A stretch of 64,000 nt of DNA from Arthrobacter sp. ES3-54 (GTDB lineage Bacteria > Actinomycetota > Actinomycetes > Actinomycetales > Micrococcaceae), in NCBI RefSeq assembly GCF_029504395.1, contig NZ_JAQFIF010000016.1, positions 1 to 64,000 of the forward strand, read 5' to 3'. Every line of letters starts with the position of its first letter. The stretch's first letter is position 1. A program made the translations under genes and the position numbers. Under the pieces are notes generated by a model, which saw only the letters and a program-made list of their open reading frames with translations, made no database searches and had not been told where the DNA came from. Shown in pieces: positions 25,458 to 32,783 of the stretch.

Positions 25458-25486
25458 CACAGCACCCCCATGTGGAGGTTTTCAAT

Positions 25487-26827
25487 TTGAGAAGCACAAC
25501 GAGCGGCCTGTCGCAGAGACGGCGCGGCAGACTAATGAGGGCTGTGGGGGCAGTATTTGTCGCCATGGCTGCGCTACTGCTCATCGTGGCCCCGGCGTCC
25601 AGCGCCGCGACCCCCTCGCCGACACCATCCCCGTCGGCGACCCAGTTCACCAACAGCATCAGCGGCTTCTTGCGCGGCGACGACCGCGCACCGATCCCAG
25701 GGGTAACCATCACCGCCACAAGCGGCGATTTTACGGGAACCACGAAATCGGGACCCAACGGCGCCTGGACCATTGGCGTCCCCACCCAGGGGACCTACGA
25801 GGTCAAACTCGACGAGTCCACGCTTCCGCAGGGCATCAAACTGGCCGAGGGCCAGGAGAACCCCCGCAACGTCACGTTCAGCCAGACCTCAAACCTCTCG
25901 GTGATCTTCACCTTTGGCAAGGGAATCGTCGTGGCGGAGGAGAACTTCGGGCAGAACCTGCTCAACCGGCTAGTGGCCGGCCTGAGCTTCGGCCTGTTGC
26001 TCGCCCTCGCGGCCGTCGGCCTGTCCCTGATCTTCGGCACCACCGGCCTGACCAACTTCGCCCACGGTGAAATGGTCACCCTCGGCGCGGTGCTGGTGTT
26101 CATGCTGAACGCCATGCACCTGCCGTTCTGGCTGTCCGTCATCCTGGCCGTCATCGGCGGCGGATTGTTCGGCTACGTCCAGGACGCGGGCCTGTGGAAG
26201 CCGCTGCGGCGCCGCGGAACCGGACTTGTTCCGATGATGATCGTCAGCATCGGCCTCGCCCTGTCCGTGCGCTACATCATCCAGTTCTATTTCGGCGGCG
26301 CCACCCAGCAGTTGCCGTTCGCCCAGAGCGTGGAAATCCTGATCGGCCCGATCTCCATCTCCCCCAACAACCTCTGGTCCCTCATCATCAGCGCCGTCGT
26401 GATCGCCGCCCTCGGCGTCGTTCTGCTCAAGACCCGTCTCGGCAAGGCCACCCGCGCGGTGGCCGACAACCCGGCGCTGGCCGCGGCCTCCGGCATCGAC
26501 GTCGACTCCGTCATACGGATCGTCTGGGTGGTCGGCGGCATGCTCGCCGCCCTCGGCGGCATCCTCTGGGCTTACTACCGGCCCGGCGTCACCTTCGACA
26601 TGGGTTCGCAGATCCTGCTGCTCATCTTCGCCAGTGTCACCCTGGGCGGCCTCGGCACGGTCTGGGGCGCCCTGGTCGGTTCCATCATCGTCGGCATCTT
26701 CGTTGAGCTGACCACCGTGTTCGGCCTCGCAGCCGACCTTAAATACGTGGGAGCGTTGTTCATCATGATTGTTGTCCTCTTGTTCCGGCCTCAGGGCATT
26801 CTGGGCCGCCGCGAGCGCGTGGGTTAG
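25487..26827 (+). CDS. livH: Branched-chain amino acid ABC permease (LivH type) with N-terminal extracytoplasmic domain
   Basis: 446 aa. The C-terminal roughly 295 residues are a LivH permease: SLIFGTTGLTNFAHGEMVTLGA is the family hallmark, with eight or so helices ending VLLFRPQGILGRRERVG. Ahead of it lies a signal-peptide-like hydrophobic helix (about residues 20-42), a proline/serine linker (TPSPTPSPSATQ) and a beta-rich domain (about 50-140, NSISGFLRGDDRAPIPGVTITAT) like the carboxypeptidase-regulatory/Cna-B-type fold, which would be outside the membrane. Start TTG 25487 has GGAGG eight bases upstream; ATG 25535 is the alternative. First gene of livHMGF. Confidence 0.9.
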   Translation: MRSTTSGLSQRRRGRLMRAVGAVFVAMAALLLIVAPASSAATPSPTPSPSATQFTNSISGFLRGDDRAPIPGVTITATSGDFTGTTKSGPNGAWTIGVPTQGTYEVKLDESTLPQGIKLAEGQENPRNVTFSQTSNLSVIFTFGKGIVVAEENFGQNLLNRLVAGLSFGLLLALAAVGLSLIFGTTGLTNFAHGEMVTLGAVLVFMLNAMHLPFWLSVILAVIGGGLFGYVQDAGLWKPLRRRGTGLVPMMIVSIGLALSVRYIIQFYFGGATQQLPFAQSVEILIGPISISPNNLWSLIISAVVIAALGVVLLKTRLGKATRAVADNPALAAASGIDVDSVIRIVWVVGGMLAALGGILWAYYRPGVTFDMGSQILLLIFASVTLGGLGTVWGALVGSIIVGIFVELTTVFGLAADLKYVGALFIMIVVLLFRPQGILGRRERVG

Positions 26828-26836
26828 GAGACAGCC

Positions 26837-27805
26837 ATGGATTTCGGATTCATATTTTCCAGCGCCGCCGGCGAACTCTTCAGCCCGACGACAGCCGCCT
26901 ACGCCCTGGCCACCCTCGGCCTGGCGGTCCACTTCGGCTACACCGGCCTGCTCAACTTCGGCCAAGCAGGCTTCATGGCAGTGGGGGCCTACGGCTTCGC
27001 CATCTCCACCCTGACGTTCCACGTGCCGTTCTTCATCGGACTGCTCATCGCCGTCGTCTGCTCCGCTATCTTCGCTCTTCTGCTGGGCATCCCGACGCTG
27101 CGACTTCGGGCGGACTACCTGGCCATCGTGACCATCGCGGCGGCCGAAATCGTGCGCTATATCGTCACGACCAACCAGCTGACCGCCATCACCGGTTCGG
27201 CCAACGGCTTGGCGGCCTTTGAAGGCGATTTCTACGCCATGAACCCCTTCCCGCCGGGCACCTACGTCGGCATGAACAACCGTGACTTCTTCATCCGGGT
27301 AGTGGCCTGGGCAGTCGTGGCCTTGTTCTGCCTCATTGTCTGGCTGCTGATGCGCAGCCCCTGGGGCCGCGTGCTCAAGGGCATCCGCGAGGACGAGAAC
27401 GCCGTCCGCTCGCTCGGCAAGAACGTGTACGCCTACAAGATGCAGTCCCTGATCATCGGCGGCGCGCTCGGTGCCCTGGCAGGCATGATCTTCACGATTC
27501 CCCGCGGCGCGGTGCAGCCTGCCAACTACGGCACGGAACTGACGTTCTTCCTCTACACGTGCCTGCTGCTCGGCGGCCTCGGCACCGTGCTCGGCCCGGT
27601 GGTCGGCGCCATGATCTTCTGGGTGGTGCTCTCACTCACCCAGGGCATCCTCTACGGCCTGATCGAGTCCGGCACCATCACGTGGCTGAATACGGTCCAG
27701 GCCGGGCAGCTGCGTTACATCCTGGTCGGCGTGGCGCTCATGCTGCTGATGATCTTCAGGCCCCAGGGCGTTCTCGGCAATAAGAAGGAGCTGGCATTCG
27801 CATGA
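26837..27805 (+). CDS. livM: Branched-chain amino acid ABC permease (LivM type)
   Basis: 322 aa inner-membrane permease partner of LivH. The family signature HFGYTGLLNFGQAGFMAVGAYGFAI (near residue 33) and the cytoplasmic coupling segment MRSPWGRVLKGIREDENAVRSLG, which contacts the ATPases, are clear; it ends FRPQGVLGNKKEL. GGAGA lies about eight bases before the ATG. It starts nine bases after livH and its stop overlaps livG by four bases, so the four genes form one tight operon. Confidence 0.93.
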   Translation: MDFGFIFSSAAGELFSPTTAAYALATLGLAVHFGYTGLLNFGQAGFMAVGAYGFAISTLTFHVPFFIGLLIAVVCSAIFALLLGIPTLRLRADYLAIVTIAAAEIVRYIVTTNQLTAITGSANGLAAFEGDFYAMNPFPPGTYVGMNNRDFFIRVVAWAVVALFCLIVWLLMRSPWGRVLKGIREDENAVRSLGKNVYAYKMQSLIIGGALGALAGMIFTIPRGAVQPANYGTELTFFLYTCLLLGGLGTVLGPVVGAMIFWVVLSLTQGILYGLIESGTITWLNTVQAGQLRYILVGVALMLLMIFRPQGVLGNKKELAFA

Positions 27806-28899
27806 GCAATCCAAGCGAAGAGTCGCGCGAGGAACCCCGCACGTCGGAAGAAATCGACTACATGACGGACACCCGTCCGATCGCCGCCGGAGAGATCGCG
27901 CCCGGCTGCAAGAAGCGTGATCCGATCGTCGTGGCGGAAAACGTCACCCGCAGCTTCGGCGGCATCAACGCCGTCGACGTCCAGTACCTAGAGATCCCGC
28001 GGCACAAGATCACCGCATTGATTGGCCCCAACGGCGCCGGCAAGACCACCTTGTTCAACCTCCTCACGGGATTCGACACCCCGAACTCCGGTTCATGGCA
28101 GTTCGAAGGCCAGAGCCTCGCGGGTGTCTCCTCCTACAAGGTCGCCCGGATGGGAATGGTGCGCACGTTCCAGCTCACCAAGGTCATGGGCAAGCTCACC
28201 GTCCTGGAGAACATGCGCCTCGGCGCCTCCAGCCAGTCCGGCGAACGGCTGTCCAAGGCCTTGTTCAAGGGCATCTGGGGCGGCCAGGAAAAGAAGATCA
28301 CCCAGGAAGCCAACGTGCTGCTGGAGAAGTTCAAACTGGACGCCAAGAGGGACGATTACGCGGCGTCGCTGTCCGGCGGGCAGCGGAAGCTGCTGGAAAT
28401 GGCCCGGTCCCTCATGGTCCGGCCCAAGCTGGTCATGCTCGACGAGCCGATGGCCGGCGTCAACCCGGCGTTGACGCAGTCGCTGCTGGACCACATCAAG
28501 AACCTCAAGGCCGAGGGCATGACCGTCTTGTTCGTCGAGCACGACATGAACATGGTCCGCCACATCGCCGACTGGGTGGTGGTGATGGCCGAGGGCAAGA
28601 TCGTGGCCGAAGGGCCTCCCGCCGAAGTCATGAAGAACCCCGCCGTGATCGACGCATACCTTGGCGCCCACCACGACGTGGATCTCGGCGACGCCGAGGG
28701 CATCAAGGAACTGGCCGCCGAACTGGTCGCCGACGAGGAATCGATCGTCGGCACCGAAAACGCCGGCATCATCTCCGCCGACGTCCTCGCCACCGAGGCG
28801 GAGGAAGCGGCGACGAACGGGACGACGCGCGGCCGGCGCAGCGCCGGAGAGCCGACCCGCGCCGAAGAGCCGAACCGCACAGAGAAGGACACAGAATGA
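27802..28899 (+). CDS. livG: Branched-chain amino acid ABC transporter ATP-binding protein (LivG type)
   Basis: 365 aa cytoplasmic ATPase. Walker A GPNGAGKTT, signature LSGGQRKLLEMA, Walker B LVMLDEPMAGVNP and switch histidine FVEHDMNM are all intact; ENMRLGAS after the Q-loop is typical for LivG. The protein is about 100 residues longer than usual: roughly 20 extra at the N-terminus (an internal ATG at 27862 would remove them) and a hydrophilic C-terminal tail of about 75 residues rich in Glu, Ala and Arg. Overlaps livM and livF by ATGA junctions. Confidence 0.93.
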   Translation: MSNPSEESREEPRTSEEIDYMTDTRPIAAGEIAPGCKKRDPIVVAENVTRSFGGINAVDVQYLEIPRHKITALIGPNGAGKTTLFNLLTGFDTPNSGSWQFEGQSLAGVSSYKVARMGMVRTFQLTKVMGKLTVLENMRLGASSQSGERLSKALFKGIWGGQEKKITQEANVLLEKFKLDAKRDDYAASLSGGQRKLLEMARSLMVRPKLVMLDEPMAGVNPALTQSLLDHIKNLKAEGMTVLFVEHDMNMVRHIADWVVVMAEGKIVAEGPPAEVMKNPAVIDAYLGAHHDVDLGDAEGIKELAAELVADEESIVGTENAGIISADVLATEAEEAATNGTTRGRRSAGEPTRAEEPNRTEKDTE

Positions 28900-29669
28900 G
28901 CGCCACCAGTGCGGCACCGGCCGCCCAGCCCGCCTTCGATGGCGACTCGGTCGTGAAGGTCACCGATCTGGTGGCCGGCTACCTCCCCGGCGTCAACATC
29001 CTTAACGGCTGCAGCATCGAAGCCCGCAAGGGTGAGCTGATCGGCATCATTGGCCCCAACGGCGCCGGCAAGTCCACGCTGCTGAAGGCCATGTTCGGCC
29101 TGGTCAAGGTCCACTCCGGCTCGGTAGTGGTCCGCGGGCAGGACATCACCGGACTCAAGGCCAACAAGCTGGTCACCAAGGGCGTGGGCTTCGTTCCGCA
29201 GAACAACAACGTGTTCGCCGCCCTGACCATCGAGGAAAACCTGCAGATGGGCATGTTCCAGCGGCCCAAGGACTTCGCTAAACGGTTCGACTTTGTCTCC
29301 GAACTGTTCCCGGAGCTCGGCAAACGGCGCGCCCAGCGGGCGGGCTCGCTCTCCGGCGGCGAACGCCAGATGGTCGCCATGGGACGGGCCCTCATGATGG
29401 ACCCGGCCGTGCTGCTGCTCGATGAGCCCTCCGCAGGCCTCTCCCCTGTCAAGCAGGATGAGACCTTCCTCCGGGTCCACGAGATCAATCGGGCCGGCGT
29501 CTCCGTCATTATGGTGGAGCAAAACGCGCGCCGCTGCCTGCAGATCTGCGACCGCGCCTACGTTCTGGACCAGGGCAAGGACGCTTACACAGGTACAGGC
29601 CGGGAACTCATGAAGGATCCCAAGGTCATCCAGCTCTACCTGGGGACGCTCGCAGACACTGTCGAGTAG
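28896..29669 (+). CDS. livF: Branched-chain amino acid ABC transporter ATP-binding protein (LivF type)
   Basis: 257 aa cytoplasmic ATPase paired with LivG. Walker A GPNGAGKST, signature SLSGGERQMVAMGRALM, Walker B VLLLDEPSAGLSP and the switch region MVEQNARRCLQ are present; VPQNNNVFAALTIEENLQMG is the LivF-type Q-loop region. ATG 28896 overlaps the livG stop. The gene ends at a terminator-like stem; livK, encoding the periplasmic-side binding lipoprotein, faces it from the opposite strand. Confidence 0.94.
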   Translation: MSATSAAPAAQPAFDGDSVVKVTDLVAGYLPGVNILNGCSIEARKGELIGIIGPNGAGKSTLLKAMFGLVKVHSGSVVVRGQDITGLKANKLVTKGVGFVPQNNNVFAALTIEENLQMGMFQRPKDFAKRFDFVSELFPELGKRRAQRAGSLSGGERQMVAMGRALMMDPAVLLLDEPSAGLSPVKQDETFLRVHEINRAGVSVIMVEQNARRCLQICDRAYVLDQGKDAYTGTGRELMKDPKVIQLYLGTLADTVE

Positions 29670-29693
29670 CGCGTTGGGCAGTATCCCCTGCAG

Positions 29694-29719
29694 GGGCCGT
29701 CACCAGCCGGTGGCGGCCC
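29694..29719 (+). terminator. Terminator-like stem after livF
   Basis: GGGCCGTCACC (29694-29704) and GGTGGCGGCCC (29709-29719) pair with one T-G wobble around an AGCC loop, 25 bases after the livF stop; only TT-C-T follows. Confidence 0.6.
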
Positions 29720-29993
29720 TTCTGCGTGCCGGGCGGCATCTCGCTGGGCCCCGGACCTCTGGCCGCGGCTCCGGGCGCCTCCGCAGCCACTTGCTCGGCG
29801 CCTGCGCTCGTGCGGTAGGACGAAGGCGGCGTCACGCGGCGCAGGGTCTTAGGCGGGCGCACAGCGGCTTGAGGCGGGTTGCCGCCGTCGGACGCCCCAG
29901 CACCCCTCAAAAGTCTGCTGTGCGTGACGCCTGGCCGCCCCACCCTGACGCTCTGTCCGACGGCAGGGTCGCCCCGCTCCCCCGCACGCAAAA

Positions 29994-30020
29994 GACCCCC
30001 GTCCGGACTGGACGGGGGTC
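29994..30020. terminator. Bidirectional terminator before livK 3' end
   Basis: Perfect 11-bp stem GACCCCCGTCC / GGACGGGGGTC with a GGACT loop. TCTTGTTTG follows on the plus strand and TTTTG on the minus strand, where it lies 25 bases after the livK stop. Confidence 0.85.
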
Positions 30021-30044
30021 TCTTGTTTGTCGGTAGGAAGCGGC

Positions 30045-31394
30045 TTACAGCTTGCCGAATTCTTCCTTGGCCGGCTTGTAGGTGTTGTCATCCTGGTACT
30101 CGTAGATGCCGATGTAAGCTTCCGTGGGGTCGCCGGCGTCGGAGAACGATACGGGGCCGGACTGGCCGTCGTAGTCGATGTCCTTACCGTTGCGGAGCAG
30201 GGTGACGCAGGTGGGGAAGGTGTTGCACTTGTCGCCGCCTTCAGAGACTGCCTTGAGCTGCGCTGCGATGTCCGTACCCTTGGTGCTCTTGGCGGCCTCG
30301 GCAGCCAGGGCGACTAGGTTCACGGCATCGTAGGACTCGCCCGCGTAGCTGTAGTCCTTCAGCGCCGGGTCGATCGTCAGGAGCTTCTTCTTGAAGTCAT
30401 CCTTGGCGAAGGTGCCCGGGATGGTGCCCTGGGCGCCCTTGAGGGTTCCCGGCTGGAAGTCCTTGCTGTAGTCGGACATGTTGCCGTCCACCATGAAGAT
30501 CTGGGTCGGCTTGACGCCCTTGCCCGTCATCAGCGGAACGATGCTCTTGGCCTGGTCGAAGGTGATCAGGGCAATGGCGTCCGGCTTGGCGGCGAGGACC
30601 TTGTCCACCTGGCTGCTGAACTGGGAATCGCCCTCATTGAAGAGCTCCTGGGCAACAACCTTGCCGCCTGCTGCCTCGAAAGCGGACTGGACGTTCTTTG
30701 CAAGGCCGGTTCCGTAGGCGTCGTTCAGGACGATCATGCCGACCGTCTGGGCGCCACAGGTGGCCATGTAGTTGCCCAGGACCTTGCCCTGGAGCACGTC
30801 CGAGGGGGCGGTGCGCCAGTAGAGGCCCTTGTCATCCCACGCGGTGAAGTCCGGCGAGGTGTTGGCCGGGGAGAACTGGACGACGCCGGCACCGGTGATC
30901 TGGTTGATCACGGTCTTGGAGACACCCGAAGAGGCGGCGCCGACGATTGCACTGACGCCCTGGCCGAGCAGTGCCGTAGTGGACTGGGTGGCGATGTCAG
31001 TCTTGGTGTCACCGGAGTCACGGTGGATGACCTCGACAGGCTTGCCCAGGACGCCGCCGGCATCGTTGACCTCCTTGATGCCGAGGTTAACACCTGCAAT
31101 TTCGGGCGGGCCGAGGAATGCCAGCGAACCCGTCGTCGGCAGGAGCGAGCCGATCTTCAGGGGCGTGGGGGTGGTGGTGGCCGAAGCCGGCACGGTGCCG
31201 GCTTCGCCGGCAGCGCTGGTACCGGCGCCGGTAGCGCTGGGCGCCGGGCATGCGATGCCGGCGGCCGCAGCTGAGCTGGATCCCGACGAACTCGGGGCAG
31301 GTGAACCGCCACAAGCCGTAGCCAGAAGGGCGACGCCGAGGCTAAGCACTGTGAGCTTAGCGACGCGGGGCGCAACCCGGGGGAGTGAAGTCAT
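30045..31394 (-). CDS. livK: Branched-chain amino acid ABC transporter substrate-binding lipoprotein
   Basis: 449 aa exported binding protein. Lipobox LLATACGG with Cys28, then a serine/alanine linker, then a type I periplasmic-binding fold (PLKIGSLLPTTGSLAFLGPPEIAGVNLGIKEVN..., GQGVSAIVGAASSGVS, and the hinge VGMIVLNDAYGTGLA). It would deliver branched-chain amino acids or related ligands to LivHMGF. ATG 31394 has GAGGAG seven bases upstream. It is monocistronic, convergent to livF, with its own promoter region carrying a CRP-type box; separate expression lets the binding protein exceed the membrane parts. Confidence 0.93.
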   Translation of the reverse strand: MTSLPRVAPRVAKLTVLSLGVALLATACGGSPAPSSSGSSSAAAAGIACPAPSATGAGTSAAGEAGTVPASATTTPTPLKIGSLLPTTGSLAFLGPPEIAGVNLGIKEVNDAGGVLGKPVEVIHRDSGDTKTDIATQSTTALLGQGVSAIVGAASSGVSKTVINQITGAGVVQFSPANTSPDFTAWDDKGLYWRTAPSDVLQGKVLGNYMATCGAQTVGMIVLNDAYGTGLAKNVQSAFEAAGGKVVAQELFNEGDSQFSSQVDKVLAAKPDAIALITFDQAKSIVPLMTGKGVKPTQIFMVDGNMSDYSKDFQPGTLKGAQGTIPGTFAKDDFKKKLLTIDPALKDYSYAGESYDAVNLVALAAEAAKSTKGTDIAAQLKAVSEGGDKCNTFPTCVTLLRNGKDIDYDGQSGPVSFSDAGDPTEAYIGIYEYQDDNTYKPAKEEFGKL

Positions 31395-31493
31395 GTACAA
31401 GCTCCTCGATCTAAAGGTGCGAACGGCCTTTGACGCGAAAGATCAGGTGTTCCTGATTCCACTTCAAGCTAGTGCAATTTCGACGTGAAAATA

Positions 31494-31509
31494 AGTGACT
31501 ACGGTCACA
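31494..31509. promoter_or_regulatory. CRP/GlxR-type binding site candidate upstream of livK
   Basis: AGTGACTACGGTCACA fits TGTGA-N6-TCACA in 9 of 10 defined bases, about 100 bases upstream of the livK ATG. It also forms the perfect palindrome GTGAC-TACG-GTCAC. Confidence 0.55.
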
Positions 31510-31582
31510 TCCTTATAACACTCGTTGCATAGAGGAAATCTGGAGGGTTCCAGCGGCCGCTGCAGGGCGGCGTGTAGCAAAG

Positions 31583-31656
31583 TGCCCCAGGTGGGACTCG
31601 AACCCACAACACGCGGATTTTAAGTCCGCTGCCTCTGCCAATTGGGCTACTGGGGC
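31583..31656 (-). tRNA. tRNA with anticodon UAA (tRNA-Leu), short variable loop
   Basis: On the minus strand a complete cloverleaf can be drawn: acceptor GCCCCAG/CTGGGGC, D arm with GG, anticodon stem GCGGA/TCCGC with loop CTTAAAA (anticodon TAA), variable loop GTGTT, T arm GTGGG-TTCGAGT-CCCAC and discriminator A. CCA is not encoded. The anticodon predicts leucine (UUA codon), but the variable loop has only five bases, whereas bacterial tRNA-Leu normally has a long variable arm. Total length 74 nt. Confidence 0.9.
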
Positions 31657-31688
31657 GCCCGGTCAATGGTATCCCGTCGCTGGCCGGA

Positions 31689-32633
31689 TCAGCCCGAAAA
31701 CGGGCCAGCGTAGCGGAAGGTGCCACTAACGCCGCCGGGCCAGACGGCGAGCGGGAGCAGCTGGAAGTGCGCCCCCCAGCCGGCCTCCGGCGGTGCCACG
31801 CCGAGCGACGTGGACGGTACAAAGCCGAAGCGGGAGTAGTAGTCGGGGCTGCCCAGCAGCGCGATCCCCCGCTCCCCCGCGGCGTTGGCCCGCGCCACTG
31901 TCTCGTTCATGAGCGCGGTGCCGATGCCGTGGCGCTGCAGCCGCGGCACCACCCCGATCGGCCCGAGCCCCAGCAACTCCAGCTCGCCCACCCAGCCGCG
32001 GGTGCTGATCACGTGCCCTACGATTTCTCCGTTGAGCTCCGCAACGACGCTGAACTCGGGGAGGTATTCCTGGCACTCGAACAGCCGGGCCAGCAGCTTC
32101 ACCTCTTCGGGTTCGCCGTCGACGTGGTGACCGGTGACGGGCGAGATGGCAAACGCGGCGGCTGTGAGGGCGAGGATTTCCGGACGGTCCGCCGGTTCCT
32201 CGCTGCGCAGCACGAGTTCCGGTGCTGGCTTGTGCTCCCCATGGTCTGCGACGAGTTCGTGCAGAACCTCCAGCGCCCGGTCGGTGTCGGCCACCGGGAC
32301 CAGCAGGTGGTCATGATGGAAGCCGGCCAGGACGTTGCAGCTGATCTTCGCCTCGGTCAGGGCGGCGCTGACGGCTGCCGTCAGGCCGATCGCCTCGAGC
32401 GAAGAGTGCACCTGGAGCGTTATCCACGCTGCGACGAAGTCGTAGGAGAGCCCCAGGCTGTCCGCTTCGTCCCGTGGCAGCACAACGGTCAGTCCCTCCG
32501 CCTCGCGGACGGCGGCCGCGATGGCTCCGGCCAGAGGTTTGCCGTGCGGCCATAGGGCGTAGACGTACTCGCCCTCGCGCAGTTCTGGGCGCATGGTGGC
32601 CAGGAGCGTGTGCAGGTCCTTTTCAGCTGTCAT
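31689..32633 (-). CDS. ACT-like domain fused to GNAT N-acetyltransferase (YhbS type)
   Basis: 314 aa two-domain protein. Residues about 1-135 resemble the stand-alone ACT-domain proteins of the DUF2241 kind: LLATMRPELREGEYVYAL, WITLQVHSSLEAIGLTAAVSAAL and ISCNVLAGFHHDHLLVP. Residues about 140-314 are a GNAT domain: GPIGVVPRLQRHGIGTALMNE is the acetyl-CoA pyrophosphate loop and ALLGSPDYYSRFGFVPS the conserved family end. In many bacteria the two are separate proteins; here ligand sensing may be joined to acetylation. The acceptor is unknown. It lies just upstream (minus strand) of the tRNA gene. Confidence 0.85.
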   Translation of the reverse strand: MTAEKDLHTLLATMRPELREGEYVYALWPHGKPLAGAIAAAVREAEGLTVVLPRDEADSLGLSYDFVAAWITLQVHSSLEAIGLTAAVSAALTEAKISCNVLAGFHHDHLLVPVADTDRALEVLHELVADHGEHKPAPELVLRSEEPADRPEILALTAAAFAISPVTGHHVDGEPEEVKLLARLFECQEYLPEFSVVAELNGEIVGHVISTRGWVGELELLGLGPIGVVPRLQRHGIGTALMNETVARANAAGERGIALLGSPDYYSRFGFVPSTSLGVAPPEAGWGAHFQLLPLAVWPGGVSGTFRYAGPFSG

Positions 32634-32703
32634 GGAGCCAGTCTAGGCGCGGGCGGTGCGCACCCGTCCGCTCCGGACGCCCCTGCGGCTGCCTGCAACG
32701 AAA

Positions 32704-32739
32704 ACGGCGGCTGCTCCCCCGGAGGGGAACAGCCGCCGT
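32704..32739 (-). terminator. Rho-independent terminator of ndh
   Basis: Stem ACGGCGGCTGCTCCCC (32704-32719) with GGGGAACAGCCGCCGT (32724-32739), one mismatch, loop CGGA, then TTTTCGTT on the minus strand. Confidence 0.85.
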
Positions 32740-32783
32740 CGTAGGGCAACCGCCAGAGCGCTCGAAGCCGTTACGGCCAGGAG

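Larger units (their letters stand above)
24934..25486. other. Gene-free region upstream of the livHMGF operon
   Basis: It holds a 13-bp tandem array (25012-25089), an A/T-rich stretch at about 25228-25265 with AAAAGTTTTCTTTAG, a TAGCAT -10-like box (25360-25365), a CRP-type half-site pair (25377-25392) and mutually pairing leader segments (25405-25457). No protein-coding frame is credible. Confidence 0.7.
29670..30044. other. Convergent intergenic region livF/livK
   Basis: Apart from two terminator hairpins, this GC-rich stretch shows no gene I can support. Open frames on both strands are arginine/alanine-rich, without start signals or recognisable motifs. Confidence 0.6.

Noticed and set aside
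29670..29990. Possible small genes between livF and livK
   Set aside because: Frames on both strands lack starts with ribosome sites or leaderless boxes and have no recognisable motif.
31583..31656. tRNA gene as an integration site of a mobile element
   Set aside because: No integrase, no repeated tRNA 3' end within the window, and both flanks are ordinary genes.
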